Notes: generated by a model from the letters alone, not told the origin. Positions 8,587 to 17,846 are shown, numbered from the stretch's first letter. The stretch: DNA of 64,000 nt from Aquisphaera insulae (GCF_011064615.1 NZ_JAALJH010000032.1:27877-91876); one strand, 5' to 3'. Translations and numbers: made by a program.

Positions 8587-9162
8587 ATGGATCACAGAAA
8601 GCGCTATTCTCGTCGTCACGCCTGCAATGAGCCGGGAGAGGCTCATGAACTCACGTTTACGTGCTATCGACGCCATCGTTTTCTGAGCGCGGACAGGGTG
8701 TGTCGATGGCTCAGCGAGTCGGTCCAGGAGGCCAGGGCGGCTCTCGACTTCGCGCTCTGAGCCTTCGTTTTCATGCCAGAGCACGCGCATCTCATCGTTT
8801 GCCCTCGGAGGCCTGTTTACCAAATGGCGGAGATCATCAGGGCCATCAAGGGGCCGGTGGGACGGCGGGGCCTCGCCTACATCGAGGAATTCGCTCCGAC
8901 CTGGATCTCTCGTGTGACGCGCCAAAGAGGTGACCGGACCGAACGCCTGTTCTGGCAATCAGGAGGCGGCTACGATCGCAACGTCTGGGATCCCAAAGTC
9001 CTGATGACCATGATCGGGTATGTCCATGAGAATCCAGTTCGCCGGGAACTTGTTGATCGGGCCACGGAGTGGACCTGGTCGAGTGCAGGCTGGTTTGCCG
9101 ACGAACCGACCTGTGACCTGATCCCCGACCTGATCCCCCCGGAGTGGACAACTCCATCATAA
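8587..9162 (+). pseudogene. REP-associated tyrosine transposase (RAYT, Y1_Tnp/IS200-like) with an in-frame TGA
   Basis: From the ATG at 8587 the frame reads MDHRKRYSRRHACNEPGEAH with ELTFTCYRRHRFL, hits TGA at 8758-8760 (codon 58), then continues without a break in the same frame to 9162. The stop sits in DFAL-stop-AFVFMPEHAHLIV, where RAYTs normally have Trp (TGG), so one G-to-A change explains it. The HUH motif is present as HAH in MPEHAHLIV, and the late conserved stretch YVHENPVRRELVDRATEWTW is intact. RAYTs are single-domain Y1 nucleases that act on REP sequences. The conserved tail means the break is recent, or that a short product from the ATG at 8773 is still made. Confidence 0.88.
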
Positions 9163-9183
9163 ATCAAGCATGAGCGAGCGATG

Positions 9184-9400
9184 GGTGGCTGTGGAGGAGC
9201 GCAGCGACCCCACGGCCGGCGGGCCTTCGATCGTCAGGCTCTCCCCCGGCCGCGAGCGAGCAATCGGGTGGCTGTGGAGGAGCGCAGCGACCCCACGGCC
9301 AGCGGGCCTTCGATCGTCAGGCTCTCCCCCGGCCGCGAGCGAGCAATCGGGTGGCTGTGGAGGAGCGCAGCGACCCCACGGCCGGCGGGCCTTCGATCCT
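9184..9400 (+). repeat. Tandem REP-like repeat array B (2.6 units) right of the RAYT gene
   Basis: Units begin at 9184, 9267 and 9350 with an exact 83-bp period; the third is cut off near 9400. Each starts GGTGGCTGTGGAGGAGCGCA and continues through the GACCCCACGGCC core to CCCCCGGCCGCGAGCGAGCA. It is the reverse complement of array A, so the RAYT gene is bracketed by inverted arrays. From 9401 to the start of the next gene at 9526 I see nothing further. Confidence 0.9.
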
Positions 9401-9525
9401 TACTGGTCCTTCCAGCAGGGCGCTGATCGCACATCGCGGCCACCAGACCTCAATGGCACGCGGCCCACCCCTGCGCTATGATCGGGCTGGAATCCTAGCA
9501 ATGATGCCCTCCCTGGAACCCGACC

Positions 9526-11919
9526 ATGAGCCTCCTCCGATCGCTCGCCCTATCCTGCATTGCGACCGCATCATTCCTGTCCTCGACCTTCGCCATCACG
9601 GCCGCCGAACCCGCGAGGGCGACGATCCGCGTCCACGCCGACAAGGCAGGCCACCCGGTCAGCCCCACGCTCTACGGGATCTTCTTCGAGGACATCAACT
9701 GCTCGGCCGACGGCGGCCTCTACGCGGAGCTCGTCCGCAATCGGTCGTTCGAGGACTCCGACCGGCCGGAGCACTGGAAGGTCTCCGGCGACGGCCTGAA
9801 GGTCCGGGCCGAGATCGACGACGCGGATCCGGCCAGCCCGAAGAACCCGCGGTCGCTCCGGGTCACGCTCGAGAGCCCGACGCTGGCCCTCGCGACGATC
9901 ACCAACGAGGGCTTCTGGGGGATCCCCGTGACGCAAGGGGCGAGCTATCGCCTCTCGTTCCTCGCCCGCGCCGAGGGCCGGTTCCAGGACTCGCCGATCG
10001 TCTCGCTCGTCGGGGCCGACGGCCGCGTCTATGCGTCCGAGAGATTCCCGAGCCCGACGGAGGACTGGGCACCGTTCACCGCCACGCTCAAGTCGTCCGC
10101 GACCGACCCGAAGGCCCGGCTCGAGATCAAGGTCGTCGGCAACGGCTCGATCTGGCTCGACATGGTCTCCCTCTTCCCGGAGAAGACCTGGAAGGATCGC
10201 CCGTTCGGATTGAGGCCGGACCTGGCGGGGCGGCTGGCCGACCTGCACCCGGCCTTCGTCCGATTCCCCGGCGGCTGCTGGGTCGAGGGGGACACCATGA
10301 AGTTCGCCTATCGCTGGAAGGAGACGATCGGCGATCCCTCGGAGCGGCGGACGCAGTTCAACATCTGGAACTACCACGCGACCCACGGCCTGGGCTTCCA
10401 CGAATACCTCCAACTCTGCGAGGACCTGAAGGCGGAACCCCTCTTCGTCATCAACTGCGGGATGTCCCACAAGGAGGTCATCCCGATGGACAAAATGCCG
10501 GAGTTCGTCCAGGACGCGCTCGACGCCATCGAGTATTGCAACGGCCCGGCCGACAGCCGGTGGGGAGCGGTCCGCGCCCGCAACGGGCACCCCGCCCCCT
10601 TCGCGCTGAAGTACATGGAGATCGGCAACGAGAACGGCGGCCCGCCCTACCAGGAGCGCTTCGCCCTCTTCCACGACGCCATCAAGAAGGCCCATCCCGA
10701 CATCACGCTGATCGCCAACGTCCCCACGGAGAGGCGCCCGGCGGACATCGTCGACGAGCACTACTACAACACGCCGGAGTTCTTCATCCAGCAGGCGAAC
10801 CGGTACGACGACTACGACCGCAAGGGGCCGCGGATCTACGTCGGCGAGTACGCCGTGACGATGGGTGCGGGCCAGGGGAACCTCCGCGGGGCGGTCGGCG
10901 AGGCGGCGTTCATGCTGGGCATGGAGCGGAACTCGGACGTCGTGGCGATGTCGTCATACGCCCCCCTCTTCGTCAACGTCAACCACCGCGGCTGGAACCC
11001 GGACCTGATCAACTTCGACGGCACGCGGTCGTACGGCATCCCCTCGTATCACGTCCAGAAGCTGTTCGCCGAGAACCTCGGCGACGTCACGGTGCCGGTG
11101 GACGTGCAGGCGCCTTCGGTCGAGCCCACGCCCCCGGGGGGAGCCGTCGGGGTGGGGACCTGGCTGACGCGGGCCGAGTTCAAGGACATGAAGGTGACGA
11201 GGGGAGGCGAGGTCCTCTGGTCGTCGGACCCGGCCGCGAAGCTGGCGGGCTTCCGGCCGCTGAACGGGACGTGGGACGTCGTCGACGGTGCGCTCCGCCA
11301 GACCGCCCCGACCGAGAACGTCCGGGCCCTCGCCGGCGAGAAGGGCTGGACCGACTACACCTTCAGCCTGAAGGCCCGGAAGCTCGGCGGCGCCGAGGGC
11401 TTCCTGATCCTCTTCCGGGTGGGGGACGAGAATCAGAAGTCGTGGTGGAACATCGGCGGCTGGGGGAACACGCGGCACGCGATCGAGATCGGCGGCGAGA
11501 TCGGCCGGAGCGTGCCCGGTCGGATCGAGGACAACCGCTGGTATGACGTCAAGGTGGAGGTGACCGGTCCGCGGATCCGGTGCTATCTCGACGGCCAGCT
11601 CGTCCATGACGTGAGGATGCCGTCGCTGCGGCCGATCCACGCCTCGGTGACTCGCGTCCGATCGTCGGGAGAGCTGATCCTCAAGGTGGTGAACGCCGGG
11701 GCCGAGCCGATCGAGACGACCGTGGAGGTCGCGGGCGTCGGCCGGCTGGCGTCGTCGATCCCCGCCCAGGTCCTCGCCTCGGAGCATCCCACCGACGAGA
11801 ACTCGCTGGCCTCGCCGGAGAAGGTCGCCCCGAGGGCGACGTCGCTGGCGGCGGAAGGGACGACGATCCGCCACGCCTTCCCGGGCAACTCGGTGACCGT
11901 CGCGCGGATCAGGCCATAG
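9526..11919 (+). CDS. Alpha-L-arabinofuranosidase (GH51 type), secreted
   Basis: 797 aa with a signal peptide (MSLLRSLALSCIATASFLSS, to about residue 26). An N-terminal carbohydrate-binding-like region (about 40-220) precedes a GH51 (beta/alpha)8 barrel. Catalytic residues are visible: acid/base E369 in EIGNENGG and nucleophile E441 in IYVGEYAV. FVRFPGGCWVEGD is another family landmark. A concanavalin-like insert (about 540-690) and a C-terminal beta domain follow. It should release arabinose from plant or algal polysaccharides outside the cytoplasm. It stands alone, convergent with the HtrA gene across a 26-bp-stem palindrome. Confidence 0.9.
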   Translation: MSLLRSLALSCIATASFLSSTFAITAAEPARATIRVHADKAGHPVSPTLYGIFFEDINCSADGGLYAELVRNRSFEDSDRPEHWKVSGDGLKVRAEIDDADPASPKNPRSLRVTLESPTLALATITNEGFWGIPVTQGASYRLSFLARAEGRFQDSPIVSLVGADGRVYASERFPSPTEDWAPFTATLKSSATDPKARLEIKVVGNGSIWLDMVSLFPEKTWKDRPFGLRPDLAGRLADLHPAFVRFPGGCWVEGDTMKFAYRWKETIGDPSERRTQFNIWNYHATHGLGFHEYLQLCEDLKAEPLFVINCGMSHKEVIPMDKMPEFVQDALDAIEYCNGPADSRWGAVRARNGHPAPFALKYMEIGNENGGPPYQERFALFHDAIKKAHPDITLIANVPTERRPADIVDEHYYNTPEFFIQQANRYDDYDRKGPRIYVGEYAVTMGAGQGNLRGAVGEAAFMLGMERNSDVVAMSSYAPLFVNVNHRGWNPDLINFDGTRSYGIPSYHVQKLFAENLGDVTVPVDVQAPSVEPTPPGGAVGVGTWLTRAEFKDMKVTRGGEVLWSSDPAAKLAGFRPLNGTWDVVDGALRQTAPTENVRALAGEKGWTDYTFSLKARKLGGAEGFLILFRVGDENQKSWWNIGGWGNTRHAIEIGGEIGRSVPGRIEDNRWYDVKVEVTGPRIRCYLDGQLVHDVRMPSLRPIHASVTRVRSSGELILKVVNAGAEPIETTVEVAGVGRLASSIPAQVLASEHPTDENSLASPEKVAPRATSLAAEGTTIRHAFPGNSVTVARIRP

Positions 11920-11964
11920 GTAGCCGATGGGAACAGGGCCCCGGCGTGGTCACCAGCCTGCGCC

Positions 11965-12039
11965 GGGCTCGGCAGGAGCCTCGCCCTCCCACGGGCCGGG
12001 ATCGGCGTTCGTCGGGAGGGCGAGGCTCCTGCCGAGCCC
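11965..12039. terminator. Long perfect palindrome between convergent genes, family copy 1
   Basis: A 26-bp perfect stem is formed by 11965-11990 and 12014-12039, with a 23-nt loop. It lies between the stops of two convergent genes and may act as a bidirectional terminator. It is not unique: the same arm sequence recurs at 22932-23007, so it is also a dispersed repeat. Confidence 0.7.
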
Positions 12040-12082
12040 CGGGGGAGCCGTCGGATTGCCCGTAAGGCCCTGATTCGCCCTG

Positions 12083-13543
12083 TCAGCGGGTGGAGACCTT
12101 GCGGGTGCGGGGCTCGGCCAGGGTGACCTTGCAGGGCTGGAGCTCATTCTTGCGGATCAGGAGCAGCACGGCGCCGCCGGTCTGGAGGGCCTCCGGCTGG
12201 CGGAGGACGTAGAGGATGTTGTCCGGGCGGATGGTCTCCCAGTTCCGGGTGCCGACGTTCATGCCGACGAGGATGTCCCCCTTCTGGACGGCGGCGGCGG
12301 CGGCCGGGCTGCCGGGGAGGACGGCCTCGATGTAGAGCCCACCCCGGAGCTTGCGGGAGACGGTGGCGACCCACTCGGGAGAGACCGGCATGGTCTTCAC
12401 TCCCAGCCGCTCCCAGACCTGGTCGGAGGGCTCGGCGGCGGCGACGTTCATCCCCTTGGGCAGGGGCTGGACGTCCAGGGGGAGCGGCTGCTCGACGCCG
12501 CCGCGGCGGACCGTCAGCCGGGTCGGCCGGCCGGGCCGGGCGTCGAGGAGGCCCCGCTCGAGGTCGACCATGTTGCCGACCTGGAGGTCGCCCACCCGGA
12601 CGAGTTCGTCGCCGGGCTTGAAGCCGGCCGACTCGCCGGGGCTCCCCGGCTGGACGCTCGTGAGCACGACCGACCGCTGCGAGCCCCGGACCAGGTCCTC
12701 GACCACCAGGCCGTGCCAGGTGGCGGCGATCCGGCGGGTGCTGAGCATCTCGGCGGCCACCCGCTTCACCTCGTCGATGGGCAGGGCGAAGCCGATCCCC
12801 TGGGCCCCGGCGCGGGTGGCGACGTTGATGCCGATCAGCTCGCCGTCCACGTTCACCAGCGGGCCCCCCGAGTTCCCCGGGTTGATGCTGGCGTCGGTCT
12901 GAATCAGGTTGCGGTAGACCTGCTCGTCGGAGAGCGTCACGTCCCGATGCAGGGCGCTGACGATCCCGACCGAGACCGTGTTCTCGTAGCCGAAGGCGTT
13001 GCCGATCGTGATCACCGTCTCGCCGACCATGAGGTCGGTGGACGTCCCGATGACGATCGCCCGGAGCGGCCGGGCCGGGTCCACCTTCAACAGGGCCAGG
13101 TCCATCACCGGATCATACTGGAGGACCCGGCCGGGGTAGGTCGTGCCGTCGGCGAGCTGGACCTCCACCCCCTGGACCTTGTCCACGACATGGTGGTTGG
13201 TGAGGATGTAGCCGCGCGGATCCACGATCACGCCGCTCCCCATCCCGTTGATCCGAGGCCGCTGGTTCTCCTCCGCCGAGAAGGGCCAGCGGCTCGTCGA
13301 CGCCGCCTTCTTCTCGCTCGAGATGTTCACCATGCAGGGGAGCGCCTTCTCGACCGCCTCGACGATCACCGTCCTGCGGTTGGTCGCGACCGGGCTCGAT
13401 GCCGATCCCGGTCCCTGACCCGCGGCCGCCGGCCTCGGGGTCGTCCCCCACGCGATCGCCGCCAGGCTCAGCCCCAGGGTGATCCACGAGGGAACTCGCA
13501 CTCCGTATCGCGACAAGGGCATTGGCACGGCGTTCGTCCCCAT
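12083..13543 (-). CDS. HtrA/DegP-like serine protease with two PDZ domains
   Basis: 486 aa. The N-terminus has a hydrophobic segment (ITLGLSLAAIAWG, residues 21-33) acting as signal or anchor. The trypsin-like domain shows the full triad: H118 in TNHHVVD, D148 in DLALLKVD and S225 in GNSGGPLV. Two PDZ-like regions follow (about 270-370 and 385-480; GFKPGDELVRVG and VQKGDILVGMNVG). HtrA proteases degrade misfolded envelope proteins and are usually stress-induced. A second in-frame ATG seven codons downstream is an alternative start. The gene is divergent from the TPR gene across about 410 bp. Confidence 0.9.
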   Translation of the reverse strand: MGTNAVPMPLSRYGVRVPSWITLGLSLAAIAWGTTPRPAAAGQGPGSASSPVATNRRTVIVEAVEKALPCMVNISSEKKAASTSRWPFSAEENQRPRINGMGSGVIVDPRGYILTNHHVVDKVQGVEVQLADGTTYPGRVLQYDPVMDLALLKVDPARPLRAIVIGTSTDLMVGETVITIGNAFGYENTVSVGIVSALHRDVTLSDEQVYRNLIQTDASINPGNSGGPLVNVDGELIGINVATRAGAQGIGFALPIDEVKRVAAEMLSTRRIAATWHGLVVEDLVRGSQRSVVLTSVQPGSPGESAGFKPGDELVRVGDLQVGNMVDLERGLLDARPGRPTRLTVRRGGVEQPLPLDVQPLPKGMNVAAAEPSDQVWERLGVKTMPVSPEWVATVSRKLRGGLYIEAVLPGSPAAAAAVQKGDILVGMNVGTRNWETIRPDNILYVLRQPEALQTGGAVLLLIRKNELQPCKVTLAEPRTRKVSTR

Positions 13544-13956
13544 TCGCTCTGGAAACCCGGCGGCTTCCTGGTCGTCTTGACCTCGAGGCCCCGTGGTTGC
13601 CCACGTTACCCTCGTTTCCGCGGCTCCGTCCGGCTTGGACTTGGATCGGTTACCCCTCTTTCCAGCTTGAACCTTGTCATATCGAAAACCCCTAGCTTGC
13701 CCTTGTTTCGTAATTATCCATACGACCCAGTCAGACTCCGCAGATCCCCTGTTTTCCGGGAGCCGACGAGGCTTCGAAATCGCGCCAACGGGGAGAGGTT
13801 TCCGATCTTCTCGCGATCGGTGTCACGGCGGGAGGTTTGCGGGGAAGATTCCGTGTCGGAGGCCGGGTTGACGGATGGCGGCCGGGGAGTCCACAAAGGT
13901 AGGTGGGGCGTCGTTGGGTGGTGGCGAAGGGCCCGGCCTCGGGAAAGGTGGGGGTG
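13544..13956. other. Divergent intergenic region, no gene supported
   Basis: About 410 bp between the htrA-like gene (minus) and the TPR gene (plus). It is less GC-rich around 13660-13740 than its surroundings, which suits promoters for both directions. I could not assign clear -35/-10 pairs. Open frames that cross it show arginine- and proline-rich shadow composition. Confidence 0.45.
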
Positions 13957-14280
13957 ATGGCGGAGAAATCGGCGCGGCGGCTGAAGCTCGAGGCGAGCCT
14001 GGCGGAGGATCCGGGCGATCCCTTCCTGCGTTACGGGGTGGCGATGCAGTGCCTCCGCGAGGGGGACGTGGAAGAGGGCCGCGACCGTCTCCGGGCGTTG
14101 ATCGCGGATCGTCCCGACGATCAGATCCCGGCCTATCAGCAGCTCGGCCAGTCCCATGCGGAGGCGGGCGAGGTGGAGGACGCCGTGTCGGTCCTGCGGA
14201 CGGGCATCTCGAAGGCCAGGACTCGCGGCGACATGCACGCCGCGGCGGAGATGCAGGGCTTGCTGGATACCCTGGAGTAA
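13957..14280 (+). CDS. Small tetratricopeptide-repeat protein
   Basis: 107 aa from the ATG at 13957; GGAAAGGTGG just upstream is a suitable ribosome site, so longer in-frame starts are less likely. It reads as two to three TPR-like helical hairpins (ASLAEDPGDPFLRYGVAMQ, then GRDRLRALIADRPDD and AYQQLGQSHAEAGEVEDAV). It has no signal peptide or membrane segment, so it is a probable cytoplasmic adaptor. It lies 18 bp upstream of the iron alcohol dehydrogenase gene and likely shares its transcript. No partner can be named. Confidence 0.72.
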   Translation: MAEKSARRLKLEASLAEDPGDPFLRYGVAMQCLREGDVEEGRDRLRALIADRPDDQIPAYQQLGQSHAEAGEVEDAVSVLRTGISKARTRGDMHAAAEMQGLLDTLE

Positions 14281-14298
14281 GTCGCCGGAGGCCTGTTC

Positions 14299-15504
14299 GT
14301 GCCTGAGTCCTCGGAGTCCACCGACATCGCCGCCGGGCCCGGCCCCGGCGCCGAGACGTCGGCACCGGCCCTGTTCACCTTCCCCAACCGCGTGCTCTTC
14401 GGCGCGGGGGCCAGGCGTTCGCTCGCGGCGGAGCTGGCGCGGCTGGGGGTCGCCCGGCCGCTCGTGGTGACCGACCCGGGGCTGGTCGCCTGCGGCCTGG
14501 CCGGTCGGGTGGCGGACCTGCTCGATTCTCCTCAGGTCTTCACCGACGTGCAGGCCAATCCGACGGAGGAAAACGTCCTCCGCGCGGTGGATCGCTATCG
14601 CGAAGCCGGCTGCGACGGGCTGGTTGGCCTGGGCGGCGGATCCGCGATCGACGCGGCCAAGGCCGTGCGGCTGCTGGCGACGCATCCGGGCCGACTGGCC
14701 GATTACGACCTCACGGCCGGGGGCGGGGACCGGATCACGGCGGAGATGCCCCCGATGGCGGCGGTGCCGACGACCGCGGGCACGGGCTCGGAGGCGGGCC
14801 GCGGGACGCTGATCCAGCTCCCCCAGACCGGCCGGAAGACGATCGCGCTGTCGATCCACCTCCTCCCGAGCGTCGCGATCTGCGACCCCGAGCTGACACT
14901 CGGCCTGACCCCGGAGCTGACCGCGGGCACCGGCATGGATGCCCTGACGCACTGCGTGGAGAGCTACCTCTCCCCGACCTTCCACCCGATCTGCGACGGC
15001 ATCGCCATCGAGGGCCTGAAGTCCATCTTCCGGGGGCTGGAAGAGGCGGTCCGGGATGGCTCCCGGCTCGAGGCTCGCTCGGCGATGATGATGGGGGCGC
15101 TGCTCGGGGGGATCAGCTTCCACAAGGGGCTCGGCGTGGTCCACTCGCTCTCGCACGCCCTGGGGGGCGAGGGACGCGTCCACCACGGCACGCTCAACGC
15201 GATCCTGCTGCCGCACGCGCTGCGGTTCAACCGCGAGGCGGCGGAGCCCAGGATCGCGGAGCTGGCCTCCCGGGTCGGACTCGGCCGCGGCGGGGACGGC
15301 GCCGGGCACCTGGTCACGCTCATGCAGATCGTCCTGGCGCGGCTGCCGCTCCCCCGGCGCCTCTCCGAGCTCGAATCCGCCGGGCTGGATCGCGGGCGGA
15401 TCCCGCACTATGCCCGCCTGGCGATGCTCGACCATTGCCATCGCACCAATCCCCGCGCCTGCACCCAGGCGGACATGGAAGACCTCCTCGACCGAGCCTG
15501 GTGA
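14299..15504 (+). CDS. Iron-containing alcohol dehydrogenase
   Basis: 401 aa, GTG start. This is a group III Fe-dependent alcohol dehydrogenase. The NAD-binding region has LGGGSAIDAAKAVRLLA (about 111-127). Metal ligands match the family: D214 and H218 in MDALTHCVESY, H282 in VVHSLSHALGG and H296 in VHHGTLNAILLPH. It interconverts an alcohol and an aldehyde or ketone using NAD(P)H; the substrate cannot be read from sequence. Relatives include lactaldehyde reductase FucO, and an L-fucose isomerase gene lies about 5 kb away, which makes a role in fucose catabolism possible but unproven. Confidence 0.88.
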   Translation: MPESSESTDIAAGPGPGAETSAPALFTFPNRVLFGAGARRSLAAELARLGVARPLVVTDPGLVACGLAGRVADLLDSPQVFTDVQANPTEENVLRAVDRYREAGCDGLVGLGGGSAIDAAKAVRLLATHPGRLADYDLTAGGGDRITAEMPPMAAVPTTAGTGSEAGRGTLIQLPQTGRKTIALSIHLLPSVAICDPELTLGLTPELTAGTGMDALTHCVESYLSPTFHPICDGIAIEGLKSIFRGLEEAVRDGSRLEARSAMMMGALLGGISFHKGLGVVHSLSHALGGEGRVHHGTLNAILLPHALRFNREAAEPRIAELASRVGLGRGGDGAGHLVTLMQIVLARLPLPRRLSELESAGLDRGRIPHYARLAMLDHCHRTNPRACTQADMEDLLDRAW

Positions 15505-15582
15505 AGCCCCGGCGGCTTGAGTCGAGGCTTTGTCGAGAAAAATGGGGACGGGCCGACCATGGATGACGCTATTAGTTTGTTA

Positions 15583-15603
15583 GGAGAGACTGGGTCTATC
15601 TCC
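15583..15603 (+). other. Hairpin in the leader of the 45-aa gene
   Basis: GGAGA (15583-15587) pairs with TCTCC (15599-15603) and the inner GAC with GTC, leaving a short TGG loop and a TA bulge. It lies in a relatively AT-rich stretch inside a possible 19-codon frame starting at 15559. The hairpin is real in sequence, but its function (attenuator, structured leader) is only a guess. Confidence 0.3.
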
Positions 15604-15653
15604 TCCACCGCCATCTGATCGCGGACCAGCCTCCCAGCACAGGGTAGATCGTC

Positions 15654-15791
15654 ATGCTCCTCGCTTACTTCGCCCCGGAAGTCGCCATGCCGGTGGCCTC
15701 GGTCTTCGCCACCGTGATCGGTTTCGTGCTGGCCGGCGGTCGCCCTGTCCTTTCGTGGATGAGTCGCCGGCTGAAAGGGCGGGCGAGCTGA
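15654..15791 (+). CDS. Small single-pass membrane protein, 45 aa
   Basis: ATG at 15654 to TGA at 15789-15791. The product begins MLLAYFAPEVAMPVASVFAT, has one hydrophobic segment (about residues 10-30, including VIGFVLAGG) and a basic end (SRRLKGRAS), so the C-terminus should face the cytoplasm. I do not recognise a named family. It precedes the membrane sulfatase-fold gene by about 40 bp and could belong to the same transcript. The balanced composition, hydrophobic pattern and tidy placement favour a real gene. Confidence 0.6.
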   Translation: MLLAYFAPEVAMPVASVFATVIGFVLAGGRPVLSWMSRRLKGRAS

Positions 15792-15830
15792 CCGGGCCGG
15801 GCCGTACCGGGTTACTTGGGGTCGATCCTG

Positions 15831-17846
15831 ATGGATGATGATGCGCCTTCGAAGGCGGCGGATGGCCGGCCGGCCACGCCCCGGCTGACGCTGTCGGTCG
15901 CGCTCGTGCTGGCGATCTGGCTGGGTTTCCTCGCCGGGTATCTCGACCTGGCGCTGATCATTTTCAAGAAGCTGGCGATCAACAAGGAAGGCTCGTTCCG
16001 GACGGCCCGCGACTTCCCCTGGACGGTCCCGCTGGGCCATGTCGCGCTGATGCTGGCCCTCGGGGTGGTGGTGGCCGTCCTGGCGTGGATCCGGCCGAGG
16101 CGGCCGACGCTCCGGGGCTGGGCCTGGCTGATGGCGACGGTCGCGCTCTGGGGGGCCTTGCTGCGCCTCTCGCTCCATCCCGGGGCCTCGCTCGTGCTGG
16201 CCTTCGGGATCGGGAAGCTGATCGCCGACCTGGTGGCGGACCGAGGCTTCGGCCTCCGGGTGGGCTGGGTGCGAAAGAGCCTGGCCGGGTTCGCCTGCCT
16301 GCTGATCGTCTGCTTCGCGGCGAGCACGGGACGACGGATGATCGGCGAGGCGAGGGCGGTTGCCGCACTACCCCCGCGGCCGGCCTCCGCGCCCAATGTG
16401 GTGTTCCTGGTCTGGGACACGGTCCGCAACTCCAGCCTCAGCCTGTATGGGTATCGGCGCGAGACGACCCCCAACCTCAAGCGGTGGGCGGAACGCGGGG
16501 TCGTGTTCGACATGGCGCTCTCGCCTTCCCCCTGGACCTATCCGTCGCACGCCAGCTATTTCACGGGGAGCTGGCCGTTCGAGATCAACGCCCAGTGGAA
16601 ATTCTCGCTCGACACGCCCAGGCCCACCATCGCGGAGTTCCTGAAGTCTCGCGGCTACCAGACGGCGGGCTTCGTGGGGAACACCAACTCCTGCAACTAC
16701 GAGACGGCGCTGGATCGGGGCTTCATCCACTACGACGATTACGCGCTGACGCCCCGATCGCTGCTGACCCGCACGGTCCCCGGGAAGTGGATGCTGGAGC
16801 AACTGCTGCTCCGGGTCGACCCGTTCGAGCGGAAGTGGGCCGGCCTCCAGGCACGAGGGGCCGAGGGGATCAACGCCTCGTTCCTGAAATGGCTGGACGG
16901 CCGGCGGACCGATCGGCCGTTCTTCGCCTTCCTCAACTTCTTCGACGCCCACGAGCCGTACATCCCCCCGGACCAGTTCGCCGGCCGTTTCGGCGTCGCC
17001 CCCAAGGGGGTGAAGGACTATCAGGCCCTGATCGATTACGTCGGGGTGGACAAGGGGCGGTTGACGCCCCAGGATTTGGACCTGGTCCGGGACTCGTACG
17101 AGAATTGCATCGCCTACCTGGACGAGCAGTTCGGGCGGATGATGGACGACCTGGAGAAGCGCGGGGTGCTCGAGAACACGATCGTGGTCCTGACCTCGGA
17201 CCACGGGGAGGGGTTCGGCGAGCATGGCGTCTGCGGGCACGCGTACTCGGTGGAGATCCAGGAGGTGGGCGTCCCGCTGATGGTGATCGCCCCGGGGCTG
17301 CCCCGGGGCCGCAGGGAGCTGACCGCCGTGGGCCTGCGCGACCTCGCCGTGACGCTGACCGATCTGCTGGGATTCGGCGAGGACTCGCCGTTCCCGGGCC
17401 GATCGCTGGCGGCCTACTGGAACGCCCCGGCCGGGCAGGCCCCTCCACGCCCGACGAGTCCCGCCCTCTCGGAGAAGGCCGATCAGACCGCCTTCCCGTC
17501 GCCGCACGGCGAGGGCCCGGGAGGCGAGGGATTGCAGTTCTCACTCGTCTCCTCGTTCGGGGTCCAGTACGTCCGCAACGGCGACGGGACGGAGATGATC
17601 TTCAATCTCTGGCGAGACCCCCAGGCCACGTTCAACCTCGCCGGGTTCCCCGACAAGGTCTCGATGCTGAGCCAGCATCGGTCGATGCTCCTCGAGGCCC
17701 TCAAGGGCAGCCCGGCCTCCACCGAGGTCGAGGACGCTTACATGGCCGCCTATCGCGACGAGCTCGCCAACCTCGTCCAGGGGACCAGGCCCGTGGGCGA
17801 TCCGCCGCCCGCCGCTGAGGACGGCGACTCAGGCGCCGCGCGGTGA
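15831..17846 (+). CDS. Membrane sulfatase-superfamily protein (phosphoglycerol-transferase/LtaS-like fold)
   Basis: 671 aa from the ATG at 15831; a TTG five codons earlier is an alternative. The N-terminus has about five membrane helices (residues 20-175), and the sulfatase-fold domain follows (VVFLVWDTVRNSSLSLYGY). The nucleophile position falls in SPWTYPSHASYFTG, where Thr236 replaces the formylglycine Cys/Ser of true sulfatases. Thr there is typical of lipoteichoic-acid-synthase-like and phosphoethanolamine-transferase-like relatives. DHGEGFGEHG carries further metal ligands. The low-complexity insert PSPHGEGPGGEG near 565 may be a translated repeat. Most likely it modifies envelope glycans or lipids; a sulfatase role is less likely. 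Confidence 0.75.
   Translation: MDDDAPSKAADGRPATPRLTLSVALVLAIWLGFLAGYLDLALIIFKKLAINKEGSFRTARDFPWTVPLGHVALMLALGVVVAVLAWIRPRRPTLRGWAWLMATVALWGALLRLSLHPGASLVLAFGIGKLIADLVADRGFGLRVGWVRKSLAGFACLLIVCFAASTGRRMIGEARAVAALPPRPASAPNVVFLVWDTVRNSSLSLYGYRRETTPNLKRWAERGVVFDMALSPSPWTYPSHASYFTGSWPFEINAQWKFSLDTPRPTIAEFLKSRGYQTAGFVGNTNSCNYETALDRGFIHYDDYALTPRSLLTRTVPGKWMLEQLLLRVDPFERKWAGLQARGAEGINASFLKWLDGRRTDRPFFAFLNFFDAHEPYIPPDQFAGRFGVAPKGVKDYQALIDYVGVDKGRLTPQDLDLVRDSYENCIAYLDEQFGRMMDDLEKRGVLENTIVVLTSDHGEGFGEHGVCGHAYSVEIQEVGVPLMVIAPGLPRGRRELTAVGLRDLAVTLTDLLGFGEDSPFPGRSLAAYWNAPAGQAPPRPTSPALSEKADQTAFPSPHGEGPGGEGLQFSLVSSFGVQYVRNGDGTEMIFNLWRDPQATFNLAGFPDKVSMLSQHRSMLLEALKGSPASTEVEDAYMAAYRDELANLVQGTRPVGDPPPAAEDGDSGAAR

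Noticed and set aside
8758..8760. TGA in the RAYT gene read as a recoded Trp or selenocysteine codon
   Set aside because: No sign of a reassigned code in this window, where many genes use TGA as stop, and no selenocysteine-type hairpin is obvious after it. A point mutation is simpler.
15559..15618. 19-codon open frame ahead of the 45-aa gene as an expressed leader peptide
   Set aside because: No ribosome site, no run of regulatory codons and no conservation that can be judged from one sequence.
17495..17535. Insertion element inside the sulfatase-fold gene
   Set aside because: The PSPHGEGPGGEG segment is in frame and short; it may be a translated repeat, but no second copy was found in this window to prove it.
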